A stretch of 64,000 nt of DNA from Pseudoalteromonas sp. SMS1 (GTDB lineage: Bacteria; Pseudomonadota; Gammaproteobacteria; Enterobacterales; Alteromonadaceae), in the NCBI RefSeq assembly GCF_021530565.1, contig NZ_JAKGBI010000014.1, positions 107,183-171,182 of the forward strand, in the 5' to 3' direction. Positions 53,001 through 60,695 of this stretch are shown here, piece after piece. The notes below the pieces were generated by a model that saw only the letters and a program-made list of their open reading frames with translations, had not been told where the DNA came from and did no database searches. The position numbers and the translations under genes were made by a program. How positions within the stretch are numbered: position 1 is the stretch's first letter; each line of letters begins with the position of its first letter.

Positions 53001-54132
53001 GCCGGCGGTACTCAATGAGTTTCATATGGCACATTGTGGTACGGGGAGTTTAGGCGTTGCCATGGGACGTGATTTTGAGCTGTATGATGGCCGCGTTGCC
53101 CCAAGAGTCCCCAACTTGGACTTTAAGTTTATAGACCGTGTTGTAGCGCTTAATGGGCAATGTAAAGAATATGCCGATGGCTCTACCATGATTGCGGAAT
53201 ATGATGTGCCCAACACAGACTGGTACTATGATGATAACTACGGAAGCATGCCGCTAACGGTATTGCTTGAAACCAGTCTGCAGTCTGCGCTGTGCTTGGG
53301 CTATTTGTTGGGCCCAACGCTTAACCATCCAGACAAAACGTATCATATTCGTAACTTACAAGGCACGACAACTTACCTTAAAGACATTGACCTGCGTGGT
53401 AAAACGATTCGCCATCATATTACTTTGCTGTCGACCACCGTCATGCCTGAATCCATCCTACAAAATTTACGCTTTGATATTTGTGTAGAGGGGGAGAGTT
53501 TCTACCAAGGCGAATCCGTATTTGGATTCTTTACGCATCAAATGATGGCGAAGCAAGTCGGCTTAGACAATGGTGATACCACGGAATTTTGGTATGAACA
53601 GCAAGCGCTAGATATCCTGCCATATAAAGTGGACAACGCCCTCGTAAAGCCCGCTATAGATAGCCAGGATATGTTCGCTGTTTCAAAAGGGCGTTTGGCT
53701 GTCATGGATGAAGTGTACTACTGCCCTCTGCAAGGTGTGCATAAAGCGGGTTATGTGTTTGTGAAGAAGTTCATTCAACCAGATGATTGGTATTTTAAAT
53801 ATCATTTCCACGATGATCCTGTGATGCCGGGCTCTTTGGGCATTGAAGCTTTTGTACAAGCAGTACGTTTATACGCGGTGGTTGAAGGCATTGGCAAAGA
53901 AGCGTTTAACCAACCCTGTTTCAGTGTGGCCACAGACATCCCGATGAACTGGATGTATCGAGGTCAAATTTTGCCCACCGATGATGTGATGAATGTAGAA
54001 GTACACATTGAGCGCATTGAACATCAAAGTGACAGAATACTAATATTTGCGCAAGCTAATCTATTTAACGACCATTTAAGAATTTATAACTCAGACAGCG
54101 TTGTAGTTGAGATTAAGGAAAAACAATCATGA
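47056..54132 (+). CDS. Pfa-like megasynthase subunit C: KS-CLF-AT-DH-DH
   Basis: 2358 residues. KS1 about 1-450 is complete: C193 (DAACSSAL), H328 (ECHATGT), H363 (GNTGHLL). A second KS-like domain, 455-860, has Asp648 in place of the Cys (SSTDDGVHH), i.e. a chain-length-factor-like domain. An acyltransferase (~965-1290; S1072 in GYSLGE) corresponds to PfaB. A low-complexity linker follows. From ~1573 four FabA-type hot dogs form two dehydratases. Catalytic His1854 (CHFVDDQVMAGSL) and His2250 (YHFHDDPVMPGSL) are present only in the second and fourth; the first and third are non-catalytic partners. FabA-type dehydratase/isomerases set cis double bonds in PUFA synthesis. It starts 10 bp after subunit A and overlaps pfaD by 4 bp. 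Confidence 0.93.
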   Translation: MSGKIAIVAVSCILPGAHSPEAFWELLQAQHDARKEGSDADFGLPKSQFMSDTPVSDKVYCATGGFVENFTFESDKYVHPDVDVGALDDVFKWPLHCAAEVLERKAKQTMDLSRTGIVLGNYTFPTKQSNALYVPFWHEQVAQFMGSELDLTLKCPARDHIASENRHVCGSPPQLIAKLLGLGGPAYGLDAACSSALYAIKLSIHHLLSGQVDQMLAGGVSASDPWVLHSAFSDFHAFPQDGYSQPFESRSQGIQIGQGAGIFVLKRLEDALLHEDEILAVIEGVGLSNDGAGKHMLVPSEAGQILAYERAFKEAGIDKSQLEYIECHATGTPLGDQTELNSLAAYFNAQSLKIGSVKGNTGHLLSAAGISSLMKVILSLQHEMIAPTRILSDTRSADVNVALDHQIVTQSTPWQSEPEHRYAAISAFGFGGTNAHMLLSDNTQPHGAPATEQKRESGPIAITGMGAHFGPFDSLSCFEQAIFNEQSGVRPLSEQRARGFALDTQACGYVDEFDFEPLRFKVQPKTLAQFNQQQLLMLKVAEEALQSAKVEKGKLRNVAVIFVMELDSFAHIRRAKVELPTYIENVLQTNGVQYDAARLSQWSQHCAEAIFPKIGSDEVLSYIGNLMASRISSAWDFNGPAFTLSSTDDGVHHAMEVAKLLMAASEVDGVLIGAVDMGCNPEELWLAQSDTKNLQPGEGAGAIFLEQSELAKARDARVFAHIETPPNTQQIDTEAMSLGLIEVPQGHANMADLAQHTQSGSQSVALGSVQSVTGSGAQSTALAGLIKAALCLHHRYIPKSTAASDLLASGQFEENWHCAQQSYPWVCDTRKLKKAALVHLCPDLARQHNWLLTEGDWPTDNHILANEFMTVPFAGDSLQQLKKTLAEAVEAMHSDKDLIALRRTCLLQYDTTIHSTMRAAIVAQSVAQFQEEVGRLLQHFESPEFTSRTQWKTPIGSRFDIITHGESLPVAFVYPGAFNAYVDMGRGFFRLFPQLLKGFEQQWEDPYFAMAMDEVYPKASNPLNRRDYMELERALQDDVAAMMCSGGSLAIFHTQMFKSQFNVKPDFAFGYSLGESCMLFANDVWQIEGETFYELKTSPLFEDVLVGPTTAARAYFNVEGSAEPVWHNYVVLDDAQKVRQLCEDHDALFLTHINSPSEVVIGGQPEALSALIETHALSVIKTPNGHMLHNEAMRSAEPLFREMCGYQSRGDVSVRLFSGSQQGELTDFTAETLTHNIADMLCKTVDFPNIINRAYAEGARLFIEVGPGGTCSRWVAETLGDKPHTVLSVDARNLTDIDGLNRLFAQLFTLGVSIDVSHLIPAEPSKVLSLPIPVGGQDMLADIQANTPSIDSLVQATFATGERTVPQTVSHPVSSHDAAVSASHSVTHVSTMYRKSVNHDLASKPALTVALTDNAIITTRECFANCAVMQSSIQSSSAANAPEGVKPDSAARTQWPQEVAPAASLLTNHRLLSKGQAHKTALHHRYLQAQNTLTEQVFDYVHTQIDRMTGTDTITEPVAKVLSEQPKKAPALYEVADIEAEAEHIAPKAPESINEAVVNGDATQSEGDQLKPVEILGYKELKAFAAGKIADAFGPEYAEIDQYATRVRLPDDPYFFVSRVTRLEATRHELKPCMLTTEYDIPEDAWYLIDGVVPPGIAVEAGQCDLLLISYLGVDFFNKGERRYRLLDGKMTFLDNLPRGGQTLRFDIYIENFVWQGDVLLFFFRYDGYADDKPVMQLEGGCAGFFNQQELDNSLGVVLSNVKTPAPQFVKPLLQHTKTSLTRNDLIALSRGKIEDVFGETYKVNPRNTSIRLPDEKLIMIDEITHMAQPQPSGTVKMIGTQYLDPEAWFFKCHFVDDQVMAGSLVAEGAIQMLRVYLISLGMHHCFELCEFQPVPGELMDIKVRGQIDNTVPSLRYELEIFETGFVPRPYVKAHAVIYDGDKPAVLVENLSFRITESPNTQIAPRANDPAYFSGRVCSDGTPAVLNEFHMAHCGTGSLGVAMGRDFELYDGRVAPRVPNLDFKFIDRVVALNGQCKEYADGSTMIAEYDVPNTDWYYDDNYGSMPLTVLLETSLQSALCLGYLLGPTLNHPDKTYHIRNLQGTTTYLKDIDLRGKTIRHHITLLSTTVMPESILQNLRFDICVEGESFYQGESVFGFFTHQMMAKQVGLDNGDTTEFWYEQQALDILPYKVDNALVKPAIDSQDMFAVSKGRLAVMDEVYYCPLQGVHKAGYVFVKKFIQPDDWYFKYHFHDDPVMPGSLGIEAFVQAVRLYAVVEGIGKEAFNQPCFSVATDIPMNWMYRGQILPTDDVMNVEVHIERIEHQSDRILIFAQANLFNDHLRIYNSDSVVVEIKEKQS

Positions 54133-55703
54133 GTGTATCAACAGCAAAATCACATATTGAAATCGACCAAAGCTTATTCTCTCAATCGTATTTGAAGGAG
54201 ACCTTGCTGTCGTTGGACAAAGCGTTGTCTGTATATGAGTATCAAGGTCAAATTACAGCATTAGAACGTGCGGGTTCGAGTTTGGGGGCACCGTACAAAC
54301 ACGTATGTGACTTACCAGCCACTTCTGGCACATTACTCGGAAGTGCCGAATTTTTGCGCGCTTATAATTTAAAGTATGCCTATATGACAGGGGCTATGGC
54401 CAATGGTATTGCATCAGCTGACTTGGTCATTAAAGCTGCCAAGGCAGGACTGCTTGGCTCCTACGGGGCGGGTGGTTTACACCCAAGCATCATAGAACAA
54501 GATCTTATCAAGATCTCCTCTGCACTGACAAATGAGTCGTACGCCGTTAACCTCATTCATTCGCCCATGGAAAGTATGCTTGAGAAACGCTGTGTGGAGC
54601 TGTTGTTTAAGTATGATGTGCATGTAGTCGAGGCCTCAGCTTTTATGAGTGTGAATGAAAACATCGTGTTGTATCGTGTCGCTGGTCTCTATCATGATGG
54701 TGATCGTGTATGCGCCAAAAATAAGGTGATTGCTAAAATATCTCGCCCCGAAGTGGCGGTACAATTTGCATCGCCGGCACCTGAGCATATTTTAAATAAG
54801 CTCGTTGAGTCGGGGCAGATCACAAAACAACAAGCAATTTGGGCAAAGGACATTGCCGTTGCTGATGATATCACAGTAGAGGCTGATTCTGGTGGGCATA
54901 CAGATCGCAGGGCATTGACTACGCTGTTTCCTGTGATTCGCCGTTTGGTTAGTCAACAAAATGAGCAACATCAATATGTGACGCCAATTCGTGTCGGAGC
55001 AGCTGGGAGTATCGGCACACCTGACGCCGTGCTAGCTGCATTTTCTATGGGGGCAGACTACATTGTGACAGGATCGGTAAATCAAAGTTGTGTTGAAAGT
55101 GGCTCCAGTGACAAAGTTCGTAAAGTGCTGGCAAACGTCTCAATTGCAGATGTTGATATGGCGCCTGCGGCAGATATGTTTGAGATGGGTGTCCAGCTGC
55201 AAGTTGTTAAAAAGGGCACGCTGTTCCCGATGCGCGCAAAACAGCTCTACAACCTATACAAAGAATATGCCTGTATTGAAGATATTCCACAGGATGTGAA
55301 ACAGAAAATAGAGAAAGATATTTTCCAAGATACGTTAGAGGGAGTTTGGGATAAGACCAAGTCTTATTTCGAGCAACGTGATGCAAGCCAAATAGAAAAA
55401 GCATTGGCTGACCCAAAACAAAAAATGGCGCTCATTTTTAGGTCATACTTGGGGCAATCTTCCTATTGGGCAAACCAAGGCCTCAATGGTCGAGAAATGG
55501 ACTACCAAATATGGGCAGGCTCTGCGTTAGGCGCATTCAATGATTGGGTTGCTGGGACTGAATTAGAAGCGATAGAGAACCGTCATGTTGATGTTGTTGC
55601 CAAAACATTGATGTGGTCGGGCGCTTACCTACAACGCCTATCAATACTCAAAGCACATGGATTGGAAGTCTCTCCTTCTTATTTTAACGTAAAGTCTATA
55701 TAA
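54129..55703 (+). CDS. pfaD: PfaD-type trans-acting enoyl reductase
   Basis: 524 residues, FMN-dependent TIM barrel of the 2-nitropropane-dioxygenase/PfaD family: GSYGAGGLHPSIIEQDL, VNLIHSPMES, VEADSGGHTDRR, IRVGAAGSIGTPDAV and FSMGADYIVTGSVNQ. It supplies the enoyl-reduction step missing from the two megasynthases. The ATGA overlap with subunit C supports co-translation. In known Pfa clusters this gene has the same place. Confidence 0.93.
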   Translation: MSVSTAKSHIEIDQSLFSQSYLKETLLSLDKALSVYEYQGQITALERAGSSLGAPYKHVCDLPATSGTLLGSAEFLRAYNLKYAYMTGAMANGIASADLVIKAAKAGLLGSYGAGGLHPSIIEQDLIKISSALTNESYAVNLIHSPMESMLEKRCVELLFKYDVHVVEASAFMSVNENIVLYRVAGLYHDGDRVCAKNKVIAKISRPEVAVQFASPAPEHILNKLVESGQITKQQAIWAKDIAVADDITVEADSGGHTDRRALTTLFPVIRRLVSQQNEQHQYVTPIRVGAAGSIGTPDAVLAAFSMGADYIVTGSVNQSCVESGSSDKVRKVLANVSIADVDMAPAADMFEMGVQLQVVKKGTLFPMRAKQLYNLYKEYACIEDIPQDVKQKIEKDIFQDTLEGVWDKTKSYFEQRDASQIEKALADPKQKMALIFRSYLGQSSYWANQGLNGREMDYQIWAGSALGAFNDWVAGTELEAIENRHVDVVAKTLMWSGAYLQRLSILKAHGLEVSPSYFNVKSI

Positions 55704-55730
55704 TAATGACAATTGTAAATGGAGTGTTTT

Positions 55731-57503
55731 ATGTTGTCGCTTATTAAGGAATTAAGTGAGCTAGCAAATGGGCTTGGTTGCCCATTTGATGATGACGGCG
55801 TTTTGTCTTTCAAAAATATGATGCGGCTGGATGATCTGGATGAATTTCCAAGAGAAGCCGTTGAGCACCTAAAGCAGTGTGGTATCTATGACTACACGGT
55901 ATGGCATGAATTCGGTGGGAAAATGACTGACTTTCCACAGATCATGTATGTGATTCGGTTATTGTCTCAGCGCAACCCCACTGTGGCATTGCAGTTTGTC
56001 TTGCATTTTATCGGCTATATCAGTGTCCTCATCAAGGGCAGTGATGAGCAAAAGCAATATTACTCAGATGCTTCCATGAAGGGAAAGGGGATTTCTTGGG
56101 GGATTTCCGAAAAAGCAATTGGCAGTGACATTGTGGCAAACCAAACCACATTTCGTGTGGATGACGGTGCTTATTATCTGACCGGTGAAAAGTGGCCAAT
56201 TGGCCACTGTTATCAGAACGATCTCGTTGTCGTGCTGGCCAGAGACGAAAACAAGTCAGGGCCAGGCGCCCATACAATGTTCATCGTGGATAAGAAAAGT
56301 GTACCGCAGAAGCAGTTTCAAGTGTTGCCAAGAACGCGTTTACTGGGTTTAAGGGGAATGGATCTCAGCGGTGTGCGTCTTGACAATGCTCGTGCGGATC
56401 ACGTGATAGGGGCGCAAGGTCGCGGTTTAGAAGCCATGTTGTGTAGTCAGCATGTGTGTCGTATTGGTGTCGCTGCTTTTGCTAATGCATTGGTGGATAC
56501 GTCATTACGGGTTGCGCTGACGTTTGCAAATAAACGTACACTGTTTGGCAAACCAGTTTGTGAGCAACCAATCACGCGTCGCGCACTGGTTGATGCATTT
56601 GCCGATGTATTAAATGGCGACATTGCACTAATGGTATCTTCTCGCAGTGTACATGTGACGCCAAAAAATGTGAGCTTTTTGTCTTCAGTTGCAAAATATC
56701 ATGTGCCGCATACTTATGAGTCAACCATGAACTCGCTCAGAGACGTGCTCGGTGCTCGTTCTTATTTAAGAGATGACTGCTACTTTGGTATTTTCCAAAA
56801 GCTTTATCGAGACATAAGCTGTACGGGCTTTGTGGATGGTAATAAGCAAGTTAATTTGAATAATATCACTGCCCAGTTAAGTGCCATATTAGGTCAATGT
56901 GGTGTCTCTAGTGTTGAGGAAGATTGCGTCAAAGCATTATATGATTTCAATGCTGATTTGCCAGCTGTACGTTTAAACGAAATTAGTGTGGTCAGTGGCA
57001 AATATGAATGTGCGTTATTGAATCTTACCAATCATGTTGCATGCCTACCCAAGCGCCTATCTGCTCTGGGCATGGATGAGCTATTAACCCAATCTATTAT
57101 AGCGCAGGGACAAGCTCTGGCGATTGAATTGACACGCCTAATTGATGATGAATCCTCTGCAAAATCAGCACTTGGCCATCATTACTTCTCAAGTGTAGAG
57201 TCGTTTGAGCTGAGTGCTCGTGCAGCACGGATTGTGATGGCGTCACACGTAATAAGTACCATCTTATACACCGACTTTACAGAATCATTTACTGATCTGT
57301 CTTGGGCCGCGGTGTGCTTAAATCGTTTGTTAGCCTCACCCAATGAATGTGCTGTGCCAAGCGAGTTGTACGAACGAGCGTTTGCAGTGATGCAAGCGCT
57401 TGCTGATGGTGACCGTGCATTTTCAATTGTAAATTATCATATCGGCGTTCATGAGCACTTTGCTGATGGAGACTTAGATTTAGGAGGGAGCCATGCAAAA
57501 TGA
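55731..57503 (+). CDS. Acyl-CoA dehydrogenase-like flavoprotein with long C-terminal domain
   Basis: 590 residues. The first ~380 have an acyl-CoA dehydrogenase fold (GISWGISEKAIGSD, YYLTGEKWPIGH, RGLEAMLCSQHVCRIGVAAF, KRTLFGKPVCEQP, DVLGARSYLRDD). About 200 further residues are helical and unassigned. It may desaturate, or remove hydrogen from, a carrier- or CoA-bound acyl chain after the Pfa-like synthase; the substrate is unknown. I chose the ATG at 55731 because GGAG sits 7 nt upstream; another ATG at 55719 has none. The gene overlaps the exporter gene by 11 bp, so it belongs to this operon. Such a gene is not part of standard EPA/DHA clusters. Confidence 0.78.
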   Translation: MLSLIKELSELANGLGCPFDDDGVLSFKNMMRLDDLDEFPREAVEHLKQCGIYDYTVWHEFGGKMTDFPQIMYVIRLLSQRNPTVALQFVLHFIGYISVLIKGSDEQKQYYSDASMKGKGISWGISEKAIGSDIVANQTTFRVDDGAYYLTGEKWPIGHCYQNDLVVVLARDENKSGPGAHTMFIVDKKSVPQKQFQVLPRTRLLGLRGMDLSGVRLDNARADHVIGAQGRGLEAMLCSQHVCRIGVAAFANALVDTSLRVALTFANKRTLFGKPVCEQPITRRALVDAFADVLNGDIALMVSSRSVHVTPKNVSFLSSVAKYHVPHTYESTMNSLRDVLGARSYLRDDCYFGIFQKLYRDISCTGFVDGNKQVNLNNITAQLSAILGQCGVSSVEEDCVKALYDFNADLPAVRLNEISVVSGKYECALLNLTNHVACLPKRLSALGMDELLTQSIIAQGQALAIELTRLIDDESSAKSALGHHYFSSVESFELSARAARIVMASHVISTILYTDFTESFTDLSWAAVCLNRLLASPNECAVPSELYERAFAVMQALADGDRAFSIVNYHIGVHEHFADGDLDLGGSHAK

Positions 57504-59841
57504 GTCAACGATGAATCAAGAATTGGCCTATCGTGTAGCACAGTTTTTTGTGGCTAAGCGAAAAATATTAGCTTTGATGTCCTTGGTTTTATTCGCCGTC
57601 ACCTTATTGGGGTTTCAAAACTTCAAGATCAGCTCTGACTACAAGTCATTTTTTTATGACGATGACCCAAATATGATTGTGTTTAACAAGCTGCAAGACA
57701 CATTTAATAAAAGTGACAACATCTTCATTGCAATTCGACCCAAGCAGGGCGATGTATTTACGCCTGAAGTGCTCAAGGTCATTGAACAAATCACGGAAGA
57801 GTCATGGTTGGTGCCATTTTCAAAACGTGTCGATTCCATTGTTAACTATCAATACACGTGGGTTGATGGGGATGATCTACTGGTTCAGGGGTTATTTGAT
57901 TCTCCAGCTCAGTTGTCAGCCAGCGACATTGAAAAGCGGCGTCAAATTGCACTGCAACAGCCTGAGATCTTGCATAAAATCATTAATGCCGATGGTACGG
58001 TGACGGGGATCAATATTACGACAGAGTTACCTGGCTTGAGTAAAACAACGGAAGTCCCTGAAGCGGTAGGCTTTGTTCGTGAAATGGTCGCCAAATACGA
58101 GCAGTCACACCCGAACATAGAACTTTATTTAGCAGGCAGCAACATGCTCAGCATGGCGCATCCAGAAGCAAGTAAAGAGAATAATAAGCTTTATGTCGTG
58201 ATGCTACTTGTGATCCTAACTATTCTGTTTTTGATTTATCGTAGCTTTAATGCCTCGTTTATTACGCTGGTGGTTATTTTGTTATCAGCACTATCAGGAA
58301 TCGCCTTTATCGCGGCATTTGATGTGACGTTTACAGCGATTGGTACGTCTGGACCTATTATGATCCTCGCTTTGACGGTGGCACATTGTATTCACTTAAT
58401 TCAAGGATACTGTAATCAACTTAAGCTGACGACGTCAAACGAGCAAGCGCTCATCAATTCACTGACGATGAATATTAAGCCGATCATCTTAGCCTCTGCG
58501 ACGACGATTATTGGCTTTATGACCTTAAATTTCAGTGCAACTCCCCCATTTGGCGTATTAGGAAATGTGGTTTCAGCAGGCATTGCTTACTCTGTCATTT
58601 TTGTTTTTTGTCTTTTACCGTTTTTGTTGTTGCTATTTAAAAACACCAAAGTAAAAGGTGGCAATGTGGTAAATATGGGCGCTTTTGCAGATTTCTTAAT
58701 CGCTAAAAAGAAACCTGTTTTTGCTTTGTCTGCGCTTGTGTCTGTGACTTTGTCTGCGTTTTTATTGAAGAATATTATCAATGACAACAACTTTAACCAC
58801 TTTGATGAAACAACAGAATATCGACAAAACATTGATTTTGTTGATCAGCATATTACGGGCGTTAAAACCATTTACTATAAGATCGCAGCTGAACATGCTT
58901 ATGGCGTTGTTGATCCAGAATATATGCGCACTTTGGAAGGGCTAGCACAGTGGATAAGGGCTCAACCAGGTGTGGTTCATGTGGCGAGCTTTACTGACAT
59001 AATGAAGCGCCTGAATCAGAATATGAATGGCGGCGACCCAGCTCTCTATACTTTACCAGAGGACAAAACCTTAGCATCGCAGTACTTGCTGTTATATGAG
59101 CTGTCTCTGCCTTATGGATTGGGGCTAAATAATATGGTGGATATGGAACAATCAGCAACGAAGCTCACCGTGTCAATCAATAAGCTTTCTGATGTTGAAG
59201 TCTTTAAATTAGAAGAAGGCATACGTTCATGGTTACAACAAAATGCGCCGGAGCATATGTGGACAAAAGGGACTGGCCAAAACATGATGTTTATCTATGT
59301 GCAAAAAAGCAACATAGAAAGTCTATTGAAAGGGGTTTTCACTGGTCTTGCACTGATCTCCTTGATACTTGTCGTGACCTTTAGGTCGATTAAGATTGGG
59401 TTACTGAGCCTCATACCGAATATCTTACCTGCGTTGATTGCTTTTGGCATCTGGGGCATTTTTGTCGGAGAGGTTGGACTTGCTTTGTCGATGGTCATGG
59501 GCATGACTATGGGTATTGTGGTGGATGACACGGTTCATTTCTTAAGTAAGTATCTGCAAGCGAGAAGACAAGGACAAAACGCAGAAGCAGCGGTGAAATA
59601 CAGCTTTTTACACAGTGGTGAAGCAATCGTAATCACGACGATCGTGTTATGTATTGGCTTTTTAGTGCTCTGCATTTCGCCATTTACGCTCAGTGCGGAT
59701 ATGGGTCTAATGTGCGCGTTAACGATATTCATTGCACTGTTGACCGATTTACTATTGTTACCAACATTACTGATGCTATTTGATCGAGACAAAGAGGCTG
59801 CAACCTCTGATTCAAAAGCGGAAGGTGAATTGGCCTCATAA
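57493..59841 (+). CDS. RND/MMPL-family exporter
   Basis: 782 residues with an N-terminal membrane helix (about 28-46), a large periplasmic domain, a six-helix block (about 230-420), a second periplasmic domain and a final helix block (about 620-770). This is the two-fold RND arrangement with sterol-sensing-type helices. The second half has GIVVDDTVHFLSK (D678, D679, H682), expected for the proton relay, but the equivalent place in the first half is LTVAHCIHL, without acids. MMPL-type pumps of this size usually move lipids, such as hopanoids or polyketide lipids. GGAGGGAG just before the ATG is a very strong Shine-Dalgarno. Confidence 0.88.
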   Translation: MQNESTMNQELAYRVAQFFVAKRKILALMSLVLFAVTLLGFQNFKISSDYKSFFYDDDPNMIVFNKLQDTFNKSDNIFIAIRPKQGDVFTPEVLKVIEQITEESWLVPFSKRVDSIVNYQYTWVDGDDLLVQGLFDSPAQLSASDIEKRRQIALQQPEILHKIINADGTVTGINITTELPGLSKTTEVPEAVGFVREMVAKYEQSHPNIELYLAGSNMLSMAHPEASKENNKLYVVMLLVILTILFLIYRSFNASFITLVVILLSALSGIAFIAAFDVTFTAIGTSGPIMILALTVAHCIHLIQGYCNQLKLTTSNEQALINSLTMNIKPIILASATTIIGFMTLNFSATPPFGVLGNVVSAGIAYSVIFVFCLLPFLLLLFKNTKVKGGNVVNMGAFADFLIAKKKPVFALSALVSVTLSAFLLKNIINDNNFNHFDETTEYRQNIDFVDQHITGVKTIYYKIAAEHAYGVVDPEYMRTLEGLAQWIRAQPGVVHVASFTDIMKRLNQNMNGGDPALYTLPEDKTLASQYLLLYELSLPYGLGLNNMVDMEQSATKLTVSINKLSDVEVFKLEEGIRSWLQQNAPEHMWTKGTGQNMMFIYVQKSNIESLLKGVFTGLALISLILVVTFRSIKIGLLSLIPNILPALIAFGIWGIFVGEVGLALSMVMGMTMGIVVDDTVHFLSKYLQARRQGQNAEAAVKYSFLHSGEAIVITTIVLCIGFLVLCISPFTLSADMGLMCALTIFIALLTDLLLLPTLLMLFDRDKEAATSDSKAEGELAS

Positions 59842-59861
59842 CTCTTATTTTAAGGACAGAT

Positions 59862-60656
59862 ATGAAAAATGTGACTAGCTGTATATTTGGTGCATCATTG
59901 ATTTTGTTTGGTCAGCAAGGACTGGCTCAGACAAACTTTGAAAAGGGCTTAGAAATCGCGACGAAGGCAGAGCAAAAAGACGATGGATTTAAAGATGTTA
60001 AATCTAAAGTAGAAATGATTTTGACCAACAAAAGTGGTGTAAGCTCTACGCGCCAAATTTCATTTAAAACAATGGAAGGCAGTGGTCAAGCTGGGGATAA
60101 AAGTGTCCTCGTTTTTAATTCACCCGCAGATCAAAGAGGTACGGCGCTGCTCACACATAATAAATTCGGTGAGGACAATGAGCAATGGTTGTATTTACCA
60201 GCGCTGAAGCGCGTGAAACGCATTGCATCAAGCAACAAGTCAGGACCTTTTGTTGGTAGTGAATTCGCGTTTGAAGACATTGGTGGTAGAGAGCTGGAGG
60301 ATTACAGCTATTTATACATCAAAGATGACACGCTTAATGAACAGGAATGTCATGTTGTAGAAAGCTATCCTAAGAGTAAATATTCGGGCTATAAACGCTT
60401 ACTGACCTGGTTCGACAAGCAGCACTTTAGAGTGCTCAAAGTCGAATTTTACGACAAAAAAGACAGCCATTTAAAAACATTGTTAGCGAAAGACTATCAC
60501 CTGTATGAAGACAGCTACTGGCGTGCTCATATTCTGGAAATGACCAATCACCAAACAAAAAGTGTGACGGTGTTAAAGAGTTCGGATTATCAATTCGGAC
60601 TCGGTGCCCGAGATAAAGAGTTTAGTAAAGCGGCGTTAAAGCGCATTCGCTTGTAG
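59862..60656 (+). CDS. LolA-like outer-membrane lipoprotein-sorting protein
   Basis: 264 residues: a Sec signal peptide (cleaved after GLAQ, near residue 23) and a LolA_like domain with SPADQRGTALLTHNK, EQWLYLPALKRVKRI and SEFAFEDIGGRELEDYSY. The family forms an open beta-barrel half that can bind lipid in the periplasm, and it is often encoded next to MMPL exporters. Here it probably ferries the synthase product from the pump towards the outer membrane. An AAGGA Shine-Dalgarno is present. It is the last gene of the Pfa-like operon; a strong terminator follows. Confidence 0.85.
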   Translation: MKNVTSCIFGASLILFGQQGLAQTNFEKGLEIATKAEQKDDGFKDVKSKVEMILTNKSGVSSTRQISFKTMEGSGQAGDKSVLVFNSPADQRGTALLTHNKFGEDNEQWLYLPALKRVKRIASSNKSGPFVGSEFAFEDIGGRELEDYSYLYIKDDTLNEQECHVVESYPKSKYSGYKRLLTWFDKQHFRVLKVEFYDKKDSHLKTLLAKDYHLYEDSYWRAHILEMTNHQTKSVTVLKSSDYQFGLGARDKEFSKAALKRIRL

Positions 60657-60668
60657 TTTAAAGAAACG

Positions 60669-60692
60669 GGCCCCAACAGCGTTGGGGCCCGT
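60669..60692. terminator. Bidirectional terminator between the Pfa-like operon and psd
   Basis: GGGCCCCAAC-AGC-GTTGGGGCCC is a perfect 10-bp GC-rich stem with a short loop between convergent genes. Confidence 0.85.
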
Positions 60693-60695
60693 CTA

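Noticed and set aside
37068..60656. Naming the locus as an EPA/DHA (pfaABCDE) cluster
   Set aside because: No separate pfaB or pfaE is present, the AT is fused into the C subunit, and a dehydrogenase-like enzyme and export genes are added. The synthase type is clear but the product is not.
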